In this document: positions 20,760-36,146 of the stretch, one piece after another
How the letters are laid out: each line of letters opens with the position of its first letter
How positions within the stretch are numbered: the first letter of the stretch is position 1
NCBI GenBank assembly: GCA_964017155.1
Contig: OZ024857.1
Span: forward strand, 5,092,827-5,156,826
Source: Oasisia sp. SBJ-2009
Taxonomy: Eukaryota; Annelida; Polychaeta; Sabellida; Siboglinidae
Direction: 5' to 3'
DNA: 64,000 bases
Made by a program: the position numbers and the translations under genes
Notes under the pieces: generated by a model
The model's database searches: none
Told to the model about the DNA's origin: nothing
The model's input: the letters and a program-made list of their open reading frames with translations, nothing else

Positions 20760-22250
20760 GGGACGTTTGTCGAATTACACGCATTGACCTCCCGCCAGTG
20801 GTCACGTGTTCTCGCCCGCGCTGAGCTCGTTCTCGCGCGTTTTGCGGTAAATAAACATCGTGCTTTCAACGCCTGCCACGGAACGCCGCAGCTCGTGCGA
20901 ATGGCCGCCAGCAGGGTGTGGTTGTGGTGAGAGACCCCGAGCACCCCGGGGTGTTTACACGGCGATTGATGGAGACACATGAAGCCAGCTCAATGCTGAA
21001 TAGTGCGGCCGACTGACAATTCTTTCCGGTTGCGTCACTCGGGCTGTTTTTCAGCGAGGTGTCGATTCGCGGAAACGCTCGCCGATTGAACGGCTGGCTG
21101 CGTAGATCTAGGTACGCCCCAGGGGTCGATAAAAAGACGAAACCTGTTTGGCTGTTATGCTCTTCAATTTCGTCAGGCTGTGATATTAATCTAGTAAATG
21201 TTACCTGGATAGACCTATTGGTATAATGCAGTAAGTGCAGGCGATGACGCGTATATTGTTATAGTCACGCAAAAGGGAATCGTTTCAATGGTAGTACTTA
21301 GAACTAGATTCATAAAGGCCTACACTGTAATGTGTCTTATCAACGGGTGTCGCGTATGTTCGCAGAGTCATAAAATATGTTATAATCATTATAGGGTGAT
21401 GTTGTACGTCATTACGTATCGCTTGGATTTTTTTTTTTTTTGTGGCGCCCACTAACGAATGAAAAGCTTATCAATGCAAATGGTCGCTAGTAATACTTTT
21501 GTATCATATGGGCGGAGGTGTGGGCTTGAACCAATGCTACATGTATTAGATTTGTTTGGACTTGGGGAATTGTTTATTATTCCGTACACAGCGACTATTC
21601 TGTATGGAAATTATGTCGACGAATCAACTCAAAGACTCGACTAAAAGTCATCTAACTACTTTGTCATCTACACTGCGTTTGCTACTCAGTGTTCGCGTCT
21701 ATCCACTATACAGTTTAGGATTGCTTTTTTAAGAGAACACTTTTGACACTTTGCCGCTAGTGTAGACATTCACCCGCGACAATCGCTCGCGGCATTCCAC
21801 GGTGTAGCCTTTCTGTTGCATTTAGTTTCGCCTCTGACGCATTCGGAGCCTGTCGCCCTGAGTTCGCGCAAATCCCATCTGTAGTGCGACGGTGTGCTGG
21901 GTCGACGCCGGGCTTTGTTGGCCGAGCTCGGTCTGTGTATAGGTCACGGTGAATCGACACACAAGACGAGGGACCCGCCTGGCATTTACTGCGGCGAGGC
22001 CGATTGTCTGCGCGCCAGGCCGCCGTGTCCTCAGTCTCTACCCGGCCTGGCCCCGTCCCGTTCTCACGCCTGTCACAGCGCCGTGACACTGCGCATAAAT
22101 CGCCTGCACCCGGCGACTGCGGTGCATCTGTCTCGTGTCGTATCGTTTGTTTATGTTAAACAGCTCATCCGCCACGCCGGTGCGCGTTTTATGAGTGGCC
22201 GTCGCAGCTCCGTTAATTAAAGGTACACAAAACGGTCGTTTTTGTCGTGA
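20760..22250. promoter_or_regulatory. CpG-rich stretch upstream of heme oxygenase
   Basis: Patches near 20780-21110 and 21770-22250 are visibly richer in CG dinucleotides than the surrounding AT-rich DNA, and lie 0.7-2.1 kb upstream of the heme oxygenase start. A CACGTG E-box is at 20803-20808. They could be a promoter region; no exon is supported. Confidence 0.3.
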
Positions 22251-24160
22251 TGTCGTGACGTCGTGCGTGCTGTCTACAAATTATGTTACATGATGCAGTT
22301 TTTCTAGCACCTATACGGCGCAGGTGTGTAAGTGTGTTAACGAGCTATATTGGTTAATAATTGAACAATTGTCGGGTTAATTTACCTATATGTTTGGGCA
22401 GTTTTGCTGTGAATATCGATGTCGACGACGGCGATGATGACGGTAGTCATCATCATCATCGTCGTCTTCCTTGTCGTCGTCATCGATAGTCAGAGCCAAT
22501 GATGAAAATCATCACCACCGTTTAATGTGGACAATGGTACAATGTAAGTACACCGGTTGATATGGTCCCTATAACGACGGTACAACGCCAAAAATGCGTA
22601 ATGTCTACATCACTTGTAGCGCGTCGCCATTCATAAAAAGAATACAAGGATAAACACAATTGTTTTTATTACATTTGGCTGGGCATACAACAACATTACC
22701 GAATGCAATATTGTCGTTACCAATGCTTGTGTGGCGTTCTTAACACATGTAATGGTGTAGACGTAACTTCGTTTTAGATGGGTTCTTTTTACGAATATTA
22801 CGCCAAAATATCGCCACATACATCGATTTACGAGATCGCTTTGTATCCGTTTCCGGTTGGCTCGCACCGTGCTACCCCGCAGACATCCCGGTGGGAGAGA
22901 CACGCGAACGGTTTCTTTGAAGAAAAGGACAGCTGCATGCCATTTGCATAAGGACATCGCTATTGATTTCCCGAATCCGGGTCGCCGGTTTTTACTGCCA
23001 TAAAAACCGACATCGTTATCTTTTGACAACCGACGACTAGTGTGGGACTACGGGCCAGCACTCGTCACATGTGTCACATGTGTAGATTCCGGTGTGTACC
23101 AGTGAGCGATGTGTTTCCGTCTCGAGTAATTGGTCACGGTTGAGACAGCGAGAACTATCCCGGATGTCAGATATCGTTAAGTCATGCGTACGTCAACGTT
23201 TCCGTTAGGAAGTGGGACGGGGGCGTGATGCAAGATGTGTACCTCATTAACCCATCGGAGTTAGCGACATGTTAGGCCCCACAGGGATATGTTACGCCCC
23301 ACGCAGTTTTTTCGGTATAGTCATGTATTTATTAAACCATTTCTCAGGTATAATAATACCATATACGCACTACAGTTAAACTAGCATAAATATATCTTGT
23401 GACAATTGAGCCATACGCGTGGTTACATAAAAACTATATATAATTTATGGTCGTTGTATAGGCTAACTACGTGTCAGCAGTGACGCATATAGGAATTTTA
23501 AAGAAATAAAACGAGCTAAATGCTAAAATGTAGCGGTATAATTGGTTAAATATAGGATCACTTAAAACACATTCCCAAAGAGATCATGCCCAATGCCACG
23601 TAGAGATAGTATTTTGTTTTCATTTGCTGAGTCACGTTGGTGTTTTGACAGTGTCCGCATGCATTATGAATGTAATTTATGAAACCTTGCGGAGCACCCT
23701 GTGGACTAAGCAAGGCGTGGCAGCGTTGCGCCTGACATTTCAAAACATGTCAACTCGGCTAATGATTGAAATCGTGACGCTACGGGTGTGAAAAATCATT
23801 CCACTTCGGCGGACACTTCTCAGCACCAGGCTGTGTTGATTTTAAGCCGACCACCGACCACATAATTAATTGACATGATGTGGATATGAAGAAAAAAATG
23901 GATTAAATAATTTCTGACACGCCCCGGAATAGAACCGTGTGGGGTATTATTGGCGCACTAACGTGTTTATATCGTATGTAGGACTTCGAGGGGGACAAAG
24001 GTTGTCAGCTTAGTTATCCACAAAGAACATATTCATATATAATTTTATATGCGTATACAAAATGATCAAGCAACAATTGATAAAATGTCCTAAAATGTCC
24101 TCTCCCCAGATTATACGGCCACTCAATATCACAACGACCGGGTTGTATTGGTACTTGAAT
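22251..24160. other. Intergenic, no gene seen
   Basis: It contains an imperfect GATGAC/GTCATC hairpin at 22424-22466. No coding evidence was found. Confidence 0.5.
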
Positions 24161-24167
24161 ATGAATA

Positions 24168-25311
<1,144 letters not shown>

Positions 25312-25461
25312 TTAGTCATCATTTCGTAACGATATGCCAATTGTTTTCTGACAAATGTAGATGTTTACTTTGAAAGTGAATTATTGTAATTACTATCACA
25401 ATAATTAATTGTATTTTTAATATATGTGTTATGTGACCAACGTAGTGTCAGTATCTAAATG

Positions 25462-25684
<223 letters not shown>

Positions 25685-25739
25685 CCAGGAAGAATATAGT
25701 CGTCTTCCCGTTTTCAGTCAACGGCGTTGAAAAGGCAAA

Positions 25740-27790
25740 TAGAAAATGAAGGAAATGTATATTGCTGAAAAGGGCAATGGACGAGCTTGATTAATGCTGG
25801 ATAATAAGAACAATAATAGCATATTTTATTTAGTACTTAGCCAGATTCAATTATAATTGTTCGTGGCGCGTTACAACACATACACAGGCAATAACACTGG
25901 GCAAATAAACTTGTATTTTCTCTATAAAAAAAACAGCATGGAAAATATTAGAACCAAAATAATAAACTTAGCTATGTGTTTCCGAGATGTGTCTGCGAAC
26001 GTAATAAACTAGCGGCGTTCTGGGTGGCTGGCCCGGTCGTGTCAGTGACCGGACCCGGCCCGAGACAACGCGGGCAGAAGAGGATAGTCACCCGGTAATG
26101 AGTAGGCTCGGCAACGCACTCGAGATGCTTTATGAGGACACATTAAAACACAAGTACTTTAGATAAGGTTACATCGAACCATATCTCTTACGTAAGAGTT
26201 TGATGTCGCCTCTAAGTATTGTGTTTACGCGTAATCGTAAACACAATACTTTAATATATATAGGTAATCGCCTGCCACCCCCACCCCCCCCCCTTGTACC
26301 AGGAATCGGCCACGACGTTAGCGGTGACCGGGGTTAGTTGTTACACTCACACGGGTTGGTCATCATTGCAGTTACTGTCTTGCAGGCGTGAATCACGGCT
26401 TATAGTATTCAGTTTCACGACTAAATATTGACGTGTTGGGGCAACTGCGTTTCTAGGATGTTGAAAAGGGGGTCCAAGAAGTGTATTGCCAAAACCATTC
26501 TCCCGAACCCCCTTAGTGGTTCTCCCAAAACACCTTGCTCCTATTACACCCTCCACGCCTCCCCCTCCCCCGGTTCATATGCCGAAGTAATAGGTTATAA
26601 ACAAACCCAAATTTTCAATACCATACCCGTCCCACTAAATATGCCACTGCATCGGGTATTTTTCCTCTTTTTGTCGTAATTAAGTAAAGGTTTGTGATGT
26701 CACTATTTGATATATGCTACAGTGTATTAATTACATGTGCATTAAAAGATTGTCACGTTGAATATGACTAATTACGAACTCAAAGTGTCACTTAAGAACG
26801 ATATGTGTAAGTGGGTGTGTATGTGTGCGTAATTAAACTGCGTATATGTGTACGTGTGTATACGTATATGTGTACGTATACGTGTATGTGTACGTGTAAG
26901 TTACATGTAAGTTACAAAGAATTCAACGTCACATATTTAGCCACTTGCAAAACTCACCTATGGCATTATATGGCAATGTGTTTTTATTTTCATGAACACA
27001 TTATTTAATTTCCATTCATCGAAGTTCCCACTTTCTATGACAACCAATAAAAAATACCCATATGTAATATATATTACAGTTAATCTTAACAGTAGCATCA
27101 ACACCTTTGGAATTGTTACTGCAAATGGAAAAAATGAAAACAAAGTTAACAACCAACCTCGGTCTCCCCTAATTGACACGTGAAAGGTTTGCTGAATTGT
27201 TTTCTTGATAATGAGCGGGAACGGCGCTATCGCTTCGAAACCGAAGAATTTTGATGTTAAACCAATGTTTTATAGACTTATTTATAAACTTAAGTTTTAC
27301 ATTTTGCGGGCTATAATTCAAAATTAATAGCGTGCAACGTCTCGAGCTATTAAACGCCATTCTGCGTCCAGTTGATATGTACCTTCATCGCGTTTATTTT
27401 AGATGTAAGTGTATTATATTAACTCATATAAAACGACGTGGACCATACACTTGGACTCGGCGCACCGGGAAGTGTCCGTCGTGACGGGGCAGCGACCGGC
27501 GTGACTCGGCGGCGTGAGGTGGGTTGTTTACAAAATATGACAGGGTGTCCACAACAGTTGTTTCACTGGCAACGCCGCAACAACGTCGCAGATACGTGTG
27601 AGAAAAGATGGCATGTCAATTTGTCAGCGAGCCAAGAGCGGCACGTGCGACTAATCTTAGCCGGATCCTGAATTAACCGGATGACTACAAATATGCTGGT
27701 TGCTCGAGGGGGTCGGGATGGGGGGGGGGGTCACGAGACAGGGTAGATGTATTTCTTATGCTCCACGTTGTTGTGGTTTAGGATTTGGGA
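25740..27790. other. Intergenic, no gene seen
   Basis: It contains a perfect hairpin at 26214-26251, a poly-C patch near 26280-26293 and a GTAC/GTGTAT-type simple patch at 26816-26900. No coding evidence was found. Confidence 0.5.
26214..26251. repeat. Perfect 16-bp inverted repeat, 6-nt loop
   Basis: The arms are AAGTATTGTGTTTACG and its exact complement, separated by CGTAAT. Confidence 0.9.
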
Positions 27791-27795
27791 CCGTG

Positions 27796-28026
<231 letters not shown>

Positions 28027-28104
28027 CCGTGTTTAGCCTCCACCATGTGACTAAATAAACACTGATTGCCTCACGTGTGTGACCTGTAGTTATTTTAAGA
28101 AACT

Positions 28105-28375
28105 GGTATCGAGATTTCCTTCTTTCTTCTCATCTCTTCTTGACTCTTCTGGTCTCATCCCTTCACTTAGCTTTTCACACCTTCACTTTTCATCCTTTCA
28201 CATCGATTCACACTTTTTATCGTGCCGTTTCATTTAATCTTTTTTCATTTCTTCTGGTTTTAATTCTTCTAATCACTTCTTCTATCTTCTGATTTGTTCG
28301 AACCCCTTCAGTCATAGTATCATTTCTTCTCGTATTCGTTGTCATCTTCTCATCTCTTCACGTCAATTTAAAATA
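28105..28375 (+). repeat. Polypyrimidine TCTTCT-like tract
   Basis: About 270 bp dominated by TTCT, TCTTC and TTCAC words on the plus strand, without a strict period. Function is unknown. Confidence 0.7.
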
Positions 28376-29140
28376 CACCCTTCTAAATTTCCAAGTTGTA
28401 AACAAAACAGTACAGTCAGAAGCACTCGCCCTTTGTCATTTACTGCTTTGAAGCTGAGCTTTAAGTTTATTTAATTAACTTCCTCTAAACAATTACCACA
28501 TTTGGCTGACTCCGGGCAACAGAGCTGACAACAACGCTTTAAAATCGGGTGTTAAATGGTGATATTTTGAGATTATCCCTAAACAAACTCGCAAATCGCG
28601 TGCCAAGTTTCGGTAGAGTTCAAATATGCACCCTGCGATGTCTTGCAATGGGCCGTGGCGACAAACAAACCGAATTTATAAACAACAAATTGCGTCGCTA
28701 ATAAAGAGACAATGCAGCCATATCTAAACTTAGCACGAAAGCGGTCTCGGCTGGAATAACTTTGATTAGGACTTCCGCGATATGCCTTCTTTAAATGACC
28801 CCAGAAAGGGGCACGCCCCACATGCGGCGTACTGTAACCCGCTAAGTGGGTGTTATCATAATGTTTATTTCAACAGGTTTTGGTTCAGTTGCGGACGCCA
28901 CGAGATGCCTAAGACAAGTTAAACATATCGACTCAGAAAATAGCTTACATAACTTTGAAAATGCGTTTTTATAAAGCAACGAAACAACAAGATTTCGTTA
29001 CAGTAGTTGGATCATGGTATGTGTATACTTTATTACGCTGTTTAATTTATCAGTAATATAAATCACAAATTACTAATGCAGTATATGATTAAATATGCCG
29101 TGTTTTATAGTGACGTTATCTTTAGAGCGTGTTTGTGTTA
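28376..29140. other. Intergenic, no gene seen
   Basis: Nothing recognisable. Confidence 0.45.
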
Positions 29141-29151
29141 TAAAGCTGTAA

Positions 29152-29325
29152 GGCACGATGGTGTAGTGTTTAGAAAGTCATGTCTCTTAGTCGGGCGTGT
29201 GGTTTCGAATGTTGCCTTTTCGAAGAAGGGCAATTTCGTTTGATCGACGTTGCTTCAGTTCACTCAGCTGTATAAACTGACACAGAGTCGTAGACAGTGG
29301 CGGATATAACAAGAACAAATCCCTG
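29152..29325 (+). mobile_element. tRNA-related SINE remnant
   Basis: An A-box-like GATGGTGTAGTGTT (29158-29170), a B-box-like GGTTTCGAATG (29211-29221) and then the body string TCACTCAGCTGTATAAACTG, which resembles the conserved body of many marine invertebrate SINEs. Confidence 0.5.
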
Positions 29326-29825
29326 CACAGTCAGTAACATTAGCTGTGTGGCTTCCCACGGATGGCAATGTCATAGCCGAACGAACAACATGCGTCACGT
29401 GCATTTTGTACACGTCATGATCGAGTAATGCTGTGTTGACATATGGCTTACTTAGAACGGGTAACTAAACGGAATAACCGAATCCTTTCACCTACTTAGT
29501 TGTTAACGTGAAGCTTCAACGTGAAGCTGTCAATTTAGCATGGCTAAATCAGCAGATGTCGTTTTATTTCTCGGGTTCATTATTACACTTTCTACTTTTC
29601 TCAAACGCTGTTTATAATCTTTTATGCACTAGGCATTTTATTATAGATGTATCCTTTCGCTCGTTGTTCTACCCCGAAAATATACGCATTTTGGGAGAGT
29701 GGACATGTACACAATTTCTCTCTCCACCCTCCCTCACCCCTCTCTCGTACTGATCTTCCTTTCTTCTTCTCTCTTATCTTTCTCTCTTTCTCTGATCCCC
29801 CCTCTCTCGCCGTTATTGCTGCGTT

Positions 29826-29852
29826 CTCCCCCCCCCCTCTCTCTCTCTGTCT

Positions 29853-29902
<50 letters not shown>
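29826..29902 (+). repeat. (CT)n microsatellite
   Basis: A TC dinucleotide run inside a broader CT-rich tract (29715-29905). Confidence 0.9.
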
Positions 29903-29907
<5 letters not shown>

Positions 29908-30995
29908 TATAAGCTATCTATTTTACATAACATAGCTGACACATTCTATCCATCATACATTAAGATCGATCTAAACATAGAAGTGAACTCTTCTGTCTTG
30001 TGTGTGCGTGTAGCGGTCTAACCGTGTGTCGCGGACAGAAGGTTCTATTATCTGTCCGCACTTTAGTCAAAATCATCGACTTCTTTAGCACGAATACTCG
30101 GTGCGCGGGGCTTTAAGACCAAACTTGACCTGTGTGTCCCTTTCGTGCTGTAGCCTTGCGTGGAAGACGTCCAATCGGACCATATGGGATCATTGGTATT
30201 AAAAACATTATGGAAGTTGCTCGTATTTTTTCTTTCAGTCATTGCTTAGACAAACTGGGCTGTGTCTTCTTATAAGTTTACGTGAGACAGTAGAGGGATA
30301 GCCGACTTAAGCAAATAGGCTTCGATTGAATGTAGCCTATCAGGAATACTGAGAAGCCGGATGATACGGACTTGACAAAGATCGATGCAGGCAAACTTGC
30401 AAAGAAAGAAGAGATTAGATTGCACAAAAGACGCGGGGAAATACGAAATAGGAGGACGGTGTGAGGAAGAACACGAGACGATCGCGTGAGGCTGAACGAT
30501 GGACGAAGACGGCTGCTAGAGCAGTGCACCGCAGAGAACGCACCCTTCCCTGATATATAAATATATAAATAAATAGAATGCATAAATCAGATAAAAGACA
30601 ACCGGCTCTAATAAGTCAGTTTGGCAGTTTTTCGTCCATCTTAAACGCGGACGAGAAACTGATTTATCACCGATTTGTTCCGGATTCCGACTTCGCTCGT
30701 GTTCAACCGGGTGTGAGTCAGTGACGATGTGACAAAGGTTGACAATCAACGACGGAGCCGAGACTCGGGGTAATTAGTCAACTACTCCCTGCGGACCCTC
30801 TCAGCTGGCTTGCTCTGTGCACCGCTCGACACGACACACCTAAATGGGATCGTGTTTAAAGTGTTGCATGTTATTTGAAAAGTTCGTCAATCACAGATGG
30901 ACATACATAAAATCATGACATATATCTACTTAAAGTAAAAACATTGTTATTGAACTACTGCTGCCGAAATATTATTATAGATGTAAAGAGTAAAC
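29903..30995. other. Intergenic, no gene seen
   Basis: A short hairpin (GCGGACAGA and its complement) lies at about 30031-30060. No coding evidence was found. Confidence 0.45.
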
Positions 30996-31005
30996 TATTA
31001 CAGAT

Positions 31006-33605
31006 CATCATCATCATGCTGTCGGTCGCGAAGCGACAAAGACTGCTTCCATCACTTGACTCTTGCTCTCCATTTGTCTCTCTGCTGTGAGAGTGATGTC
31101 CAGGAGTCGATCTTTATGTCTCTCAGCTTCAGGTTTCTCTTGATGGTATCTTTGAACCGGAGACGAGGGCGCCCTCTCTTTCTGTGACCAGAAGACAGTT
31201 GGGAGTAGAGAACCTGCTTCGGTAGCCTGTCTGATGACATCCTCATGAGGTGTCCAGTCCACCGGAGATTCTTTCTGATCAGAAGATCTTCCATAGATGG
31301 CAGCCCTGTCCGTTCGAGTATTTCCTTGTTTGTCACTTTGTCCATCCAGGTTATCCTCATGATCGAACGCAGATGTCGCATCATGAAGGCGTGCAACTTT
31401 TTCACCTGTCGTCTGTACACTGTCCAGGCCTCGGCTCCGTATAGGAGGGTGGACAGCACAATTGCACGGTATATCTTGCCTTTAACCCGCATGGACACAT
31501 GGTGGTTGTTCCAGAGTCTCTGGCGTAGTCGGCCGAAAGATGCACTAGCCTTAGCCATCCTCCTCTGTATTTCATCGTCAATGCATCCGTCACTTGATAT
31601 AGTGCTTCCGAGGTAGGTGAATTCCATAACAGAGTTCAGCTTGTTTCCATCAACCATGATATCCTCCTCTCGGGTTCTTGTAGAGTTGAGTTGGTACAGC
31701 ACTTCGGTCTTCTTGATGTTAATCTTCAGGCCGAACTTCTTTGACGCATTGGAAAAAGCATCCACTATTTTCTGCATCTCTTCAGCAGAGTGTGCAACCA
31801 GTGCACTGTCATCTGCGAATAGCAGCTCCCTCATCAGTATCCGTGTAGTCTTGGTCTTCGCTCTGAAGTGTGCGACGTTGAATAGGTCAGCGCTCTGTCT
31901 GGACTGTATGTAGATGCCATCCCCCATGTCTCGGAAAGCATTGTCGAGCATTGCTGATAGGAAGATGGAAAAGAGCGTGGGCGCCAGTACACAGCCTTGC
32001 TTGACCCCATTTGTGACCCTGAACGATTCCGAGACTTCCCCTCCAACATTAACAGTCGCCATCATTCCGGTATGTAGTGCCTCGATCATTGTTGTGAACT
32101 TCTCTGGGCAGCCATACTTCTTCAGTAGCTGCCATAGTCCGGTCCTCCCAACTGTATCGAACGCCTTACTGAAGTCGACAAATACCATGTACAGTGGTCG
32201 GTCCTGCTCAATGCACTTTTCTTGTAGTTGTCGGAGACAAAATATCATATCCACGGTGCTCCGGTTACCTCTGAAGCCACATTGTGTCTCCGGAACTACC
32301 TCTGGTGTTAGGTGGGTAGATAGTCTGTTGAGGAGGATCCTGGCGAAGATCTTGCCTGCTATGGAAAGAAGAGAGATTCCTCTATAGTTCCCACAGTCTG
32401 TTCGATCACCTTTCTTGTAGATGGTTATAATGCTTGCATCCTTCCATGCTTGTGGTACAGAACCCATCTCCCAGGCATTGGTGATTAGTTGGTGCAGTCT
32501 GCTGAACAGATTGTCTCCTCCATGCTTCCATACTTCTGCAGGAATTCCATCTCCTCCAGGTGCTTTGCCATCTTTCAGGCTGGCGATTGCTCTAGCCATC
32601 TCATCCATAGTTGGAATCTCATCAAGGCTTGTCTTGGTAATGCGCTGCGGGATGTTGTCCAGAGCTTCGTGATCTATGTCGCCAGGGACGTTGAGTAGCT
32701 TCTGGAAGTGTTCACTCCATCTTGCCACAACTCTCTTGCTGTCAGAGAAGGTTTCCATTCCGTCTGTTGATTTTAGTTGAACAGGTCCCTTCTTTTTGGG
32801 TCCCCACACTTCCTTCAGTCCATTGTAGAAGCCCTTCATGTTGTTACTGTCGGCAGCTCTCTGCAGCTCCACTGCTTTCCTTTCCCACCAGTCCGACTTC
32901 AGTGCACGGGTGTGTTTTTGTAGCAGTCTGCAGGCATCTTTGTATGCTGCAGTGGTGGATCTAGTGCTCCTGGTTTGCAACACTCTCTGGTGGGCTTGAT
33001 CTCTTCTGCTCATAAGAGTCTGTAGCTCCTGGTCGTTGGGGTCGAACCAGTCCTGGTGCTTTCTGTCTGGCTTGCCAAGATGTGTCTTGGCTGTGTTGTA
33101 CACAACCTGCTGCAGAGCTGCCCATTCCTCGTCTGGTGTTGAGTTTTCCTTCTCCTCCCAGTGGGCGAGAGCACTGTCCATCTCCTGCTCAAAACTCTCC
33201 CTATGGCTGATGGTACTTAGTTTTGCAGTGTTGAGCTTGGTCGGCTTATTTGTCCCTTGCCTGTTGTGCTTTTGTCGTATTCTGAAAGCCACTTTTGATC
33301 TCAGCATCTGGTGATCGGTCCAGCAGTTTGCTCCACGCATGGCTCGGGTGCTGTGGATGTCCATCTTATCCCGACACCTCGTGATGATGAAGTCGACCAT
33401 ATGCCAGTGTTTGGAACAAGTTGGTCTTGCGTTCATCCTTCTGCTTGAACATGGTGTTCGTCACTATCAGTTCGAACTCAGAGCACAGAGCCAGTAGAAG
33501 TTCGCCATTGGAGTTGCATTTCCCAATCCCATGTTTGCCCATGACCAAGGGCCACTTGTCATTGTCTCTTCCTATCCTCGCATTGAAGTCTCCTATCAGC
33601 AGTGG
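31006..33605 (-). mobile_element. 5'-truncated RTE-like LINE with target-site duplication
   Basis: The element is flanked by the 10-bp direct repeat TATTACAGAT (30996-31005 and 33606-33615). On the minus strand it begins inside the endonuclease (DFNARIGR), passes through reverse transcriptase, and ends in a GAT trinucleotide tail (31006-31017), as is usual for RTE-type LINEs. Length is 2600 bp. Confidence 0.93.
31052..33436 (-). CDS. RTE-like LINE endonuclease (partial) and reverse transcriptase
   Basis: An open frame of about 794 codons. Its N terminus holds only the end of the endonuclease (VDFIITR, WTDHQML). The reverse transcriptase shows [54 protein letters not shown] and the catalytic [13 protein letters not shown]. 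The C-terminal part has [20 protein letters not shown] and [10 protein letters not shown], standard for this LINE group and also seen in host proteins annotated as craniofacial development protein 2-like. The first Met is not a real start: a frame break at about 33400-33436 separates it from the preceding endonuclease piece (33437-33605), and the 5' end is missing. Confidence 0.9.
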   Translation of the reverse strand: MNARPTCSKHWHMVDFIITRCRDKMDIHSTRAMRGANCWTDHQMLRSKVAFRIRQKHNRQGTNKPTKLNTAKLSTISHRESFEQEMDSALAHWEEKENSTPDEEWAALQQVVYNTAKTHLGKPDRKHQDWFDPNDQELQTLMSRRDQAHQRVLQTRSTRSTTAAYKDACRLLQKHTRALKSDWWERKAVELQRAADSNNMKGFYNGLKEVWGPKKKGPVQLKSTDGMETFSDSKRVVARWSEHFQKLLNVPGDIDHEALDNIPQRITKTSLDEIPTMDEMARAIASLKDGKAPGGDGIPAEVWKHGGDNLFSRLHQLITNAWEMGSVPQAWKDASIITIYKKGDRTDCGNYRGISLLSIAGKIFARILLNRLSTHLTPEVVPETQCGFRGNRSTVDMIFCLRQLQEKCIEQDRPLYMVFVDFSKAFDTVGRTGLWQLLKKYGCPEKFTTMIEALHTGMMATVNVGGEVSESFRVTNGVKQGCVLAPTLFSIFLSAMLDNAFRDMGDGIYIQSRQSADLFNVAHFRAKTKTTRILMRELLFADDSALVAHSAEEMQKIVDAFSNASKKFGLKINIKKTEVLYQLNSTRTREEDIMVDGNKLNSVMEFTYLGSTISSDGCIDDEIQRRMAKASASFGRLRQRLWNNHHVSMRVKGKIYRAIVLSTLLYGAEAWTVYRRQVKKLHAFMMRHLRSIMRITWMDKVTNKEILERTGLPSMEDLLIRKNLRWTGHLMRMSSDRLPKQVLYSQLSSGHRKRGRPRLRFKDTIKRNLKLRDIKIDSWTSLSQQRDKWRARVK

Positions 33606-33615
33606 TATTACAGAT

Positions 33616-35800
33616 AGGTAATCTAATACTGATAAGTTCTTACTAATTAAGTTACATACTTCTACAACGTATAAATATATGTGGTACGGATGGAATTCTC
33701 TTAATTCTCTGTTTCAATTGGTCACGCCCTTGATTCTTACTTTCTACACCAAATTGTCTATTTATAAACAAACACAAGACCAAAATCACCGTCGTCGGAA
33801 GGAACTTGACATTGGTAGAGAGCTTAAGGCGGAGCTCAGCGCCCATCTGCCTGGGATGTAGGAGAAAACATGTCGCCGTCGCAACGACGTCACTTCAGTT
33901 CTCCTTCGCTGTCCGTTGGGCTGATGACGTCGGAAGACAAACGCTGGGGTTGAACAAAATTCGGCGACGTTCACAATATTCTTCAGCCCTTGAGAGTCTT
34001 CAAAAACATCCAATCGCACCATCATGACTCGTGAGACTTGCCAAAACACCTTCACGCTCTAACAAACACCCTCAAAATGCACACAGAATGCATTCTTCCT
34101 GAAACTTTCCCAGCCACTCCCAGATTTGGATATGGGGAATATTGCGTACAAATGGATTTTCAAAGGCTTTACAATAACATTACCATGTTGTGTCTTTTTC
34201 GGCAAATAACACATTTAGACTTCCATATAGGAACTCACACCCTTGTAACAGAGCTGACAGGTCACGTGACTACAGAAACGTGTGACAAACTGAGAACGAA
34301 TTGTCCATTGTGTTTTCCGAAGCTTTTCACTGCTCAACTCCCCTCCCTGTGGTTCTAAGCTCTGTCGCCGTGCTGTCGAGTGTGACAGCTCAAAAAGACA
34401 GTTCAACGTTCGGCTTTGTAGGTCACTCGATCACGCGATCGCAAAGAAACCATCTCTTAGAAACGAGTCCGCGTGGGCGTTTCTAAATACGAGCACTGTG
34501 CGGTTTAGCTGTAAACGTTTATGATAAGTATACGTATATCACGCGTTGTGTTTGTTTGGGTAAAAGTGATCCTTGGCACAATATAAAAGTAAACAACCGC
34601 AGAAAAAGGATCGGATGGATACCCATTCATTGAGACAAACATTTACTATAATTATCAATTTATTATATAAATATGTTTTTTAAGATAAACGGTGGTAAGT
34701 AAATTGAAATGAGAATACTTTTTCAAAGATAAAACTGAGTATGCAATGAATAAAAATTACATTTTGATACTTTTTGTGTTTTCTGTCGCGGTGAAAACGA
34801 CATAATGATTGATTATGAATCAAATAAAACACAGTGCGTTTGTTCGTAACACGATGTGTCAAGACATAGGCCCTGCTGTTTATGAAGTCCGCGTTGCCAG
34901 TATATATGATGGCGTGAGAACTCGTGAGGAAGGATGACTGGTTAACCAACATCCAGAGACCATCTGCATTCTAAACCTGGCGCTGTGCCCTAATGCGGTT
35001 ACGCATGATATACGTACCACAAATCGTATTTCTAATCAGAACCTCCGATCTGTGTATGGCGGTCCAGTATGGCACTACTACTTCGTTCAGTCAACCATAG
35101 CTCACAGCCTAACCTAAATGTAAGTCGTGTCCTTGTGATAACGTTTGAGGCGACCAGTGCCACATTGACAGGTCTAACTATAGGCACAGGTCAGCCAGGT
35201 GTTAATAATGAACCAATAATGAACCGTCAATTGCGCAGTGATTGTGCTAACGAAAAACATTCCTCGTTCAGCCGATTCCTGTTAAGGCTACACTTAAGCA
35301 GCAGTTCGTAAAAAGAACTGCCCCACAACATTGAAAACGAATAGCGACAACAAAGCATCGGGTGTTCTTTACATATACTCAGTAACCTCGTGTACACGGA
35401 TGCTTCACTAATGCGTGTCGTTGAATACGTTATCCACTCGCCGTGGAGGCCACAGATCCCCGCAGCTTACGGCCGCGTCGCTTTGGTCCACACAGGATGT
35501 TCCAAAGATCCGCAGATCGATACAGGACAGCGATCGGCTAAGGTCGTGCGTACTGGGCCAAGAACAGTTAATATTCTAGCATTGTCAGGTGTTCTGGCTC
35601 GAGCGACTGTGTGGACACCCTGTGTGAATTGGTCATTGTCGTGGTGGACGTTTCATCTCGGTTGATGGCTAACACGTGTAATTGTGTACGTGCCACGGCG
35701 TGTTATCGCGTCCACGCCGTGTACCTATTTAGTTGTCACTGTGCACAGGAACGACGTTTATTCTCACCTGACACTTGCCCTGCTCAGTGCATACATACAT
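33616..35800. other. Intergenic, no gene seen
   Basis: Several short frames, none with recognisable similarity. Confidence 0.45.
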
Positions 35801-35815
35801 CCGCGTCCACCTGCA

Positions 35816-35849
35816 CACACACACGCGCACGCACGCACGCACGCATGCA

Positions 35850-35881
<32 letters not shown>

Positions 35882-35890
35882 CACACACGT
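35816..35890 (+). repeat. (GCAC)n and (AC)n microsatellite
   Basis: GCAC units pass into an AC run; related ACGC-rich text continues to 36080. Confidence 0.9.
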
Positions 35891-36080
35891 AAGCCCATAC
35901 ACACCACGCATGCACGCATACACGCACCTATTCAAGCGTGGTAGAAATGTACATGTGTACGCACGAACACACATAATTATACGCACACCAGCATGTACCC
36001 AGCCGCTTACTTAATAATACATATACAAACACGCACACATACACACACGCGCATATACACACGCATATGCACAACCAAAC

Positions 36081-36082
36081 GC

Positions 36083-36146
<64 letters not shown>
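36081..36146 (+). repeat. (GCAC)n tetranucleotide tract
   Basis: About 16 units leading directly into the TCAG tract. Confidence 0.93.

Noticed and set aside
33786..34055. Possible protein-coding exon on the minus strand
   Set aside because: No recognisable similarity, no splice support and no conserved pattern; left as intergenic.
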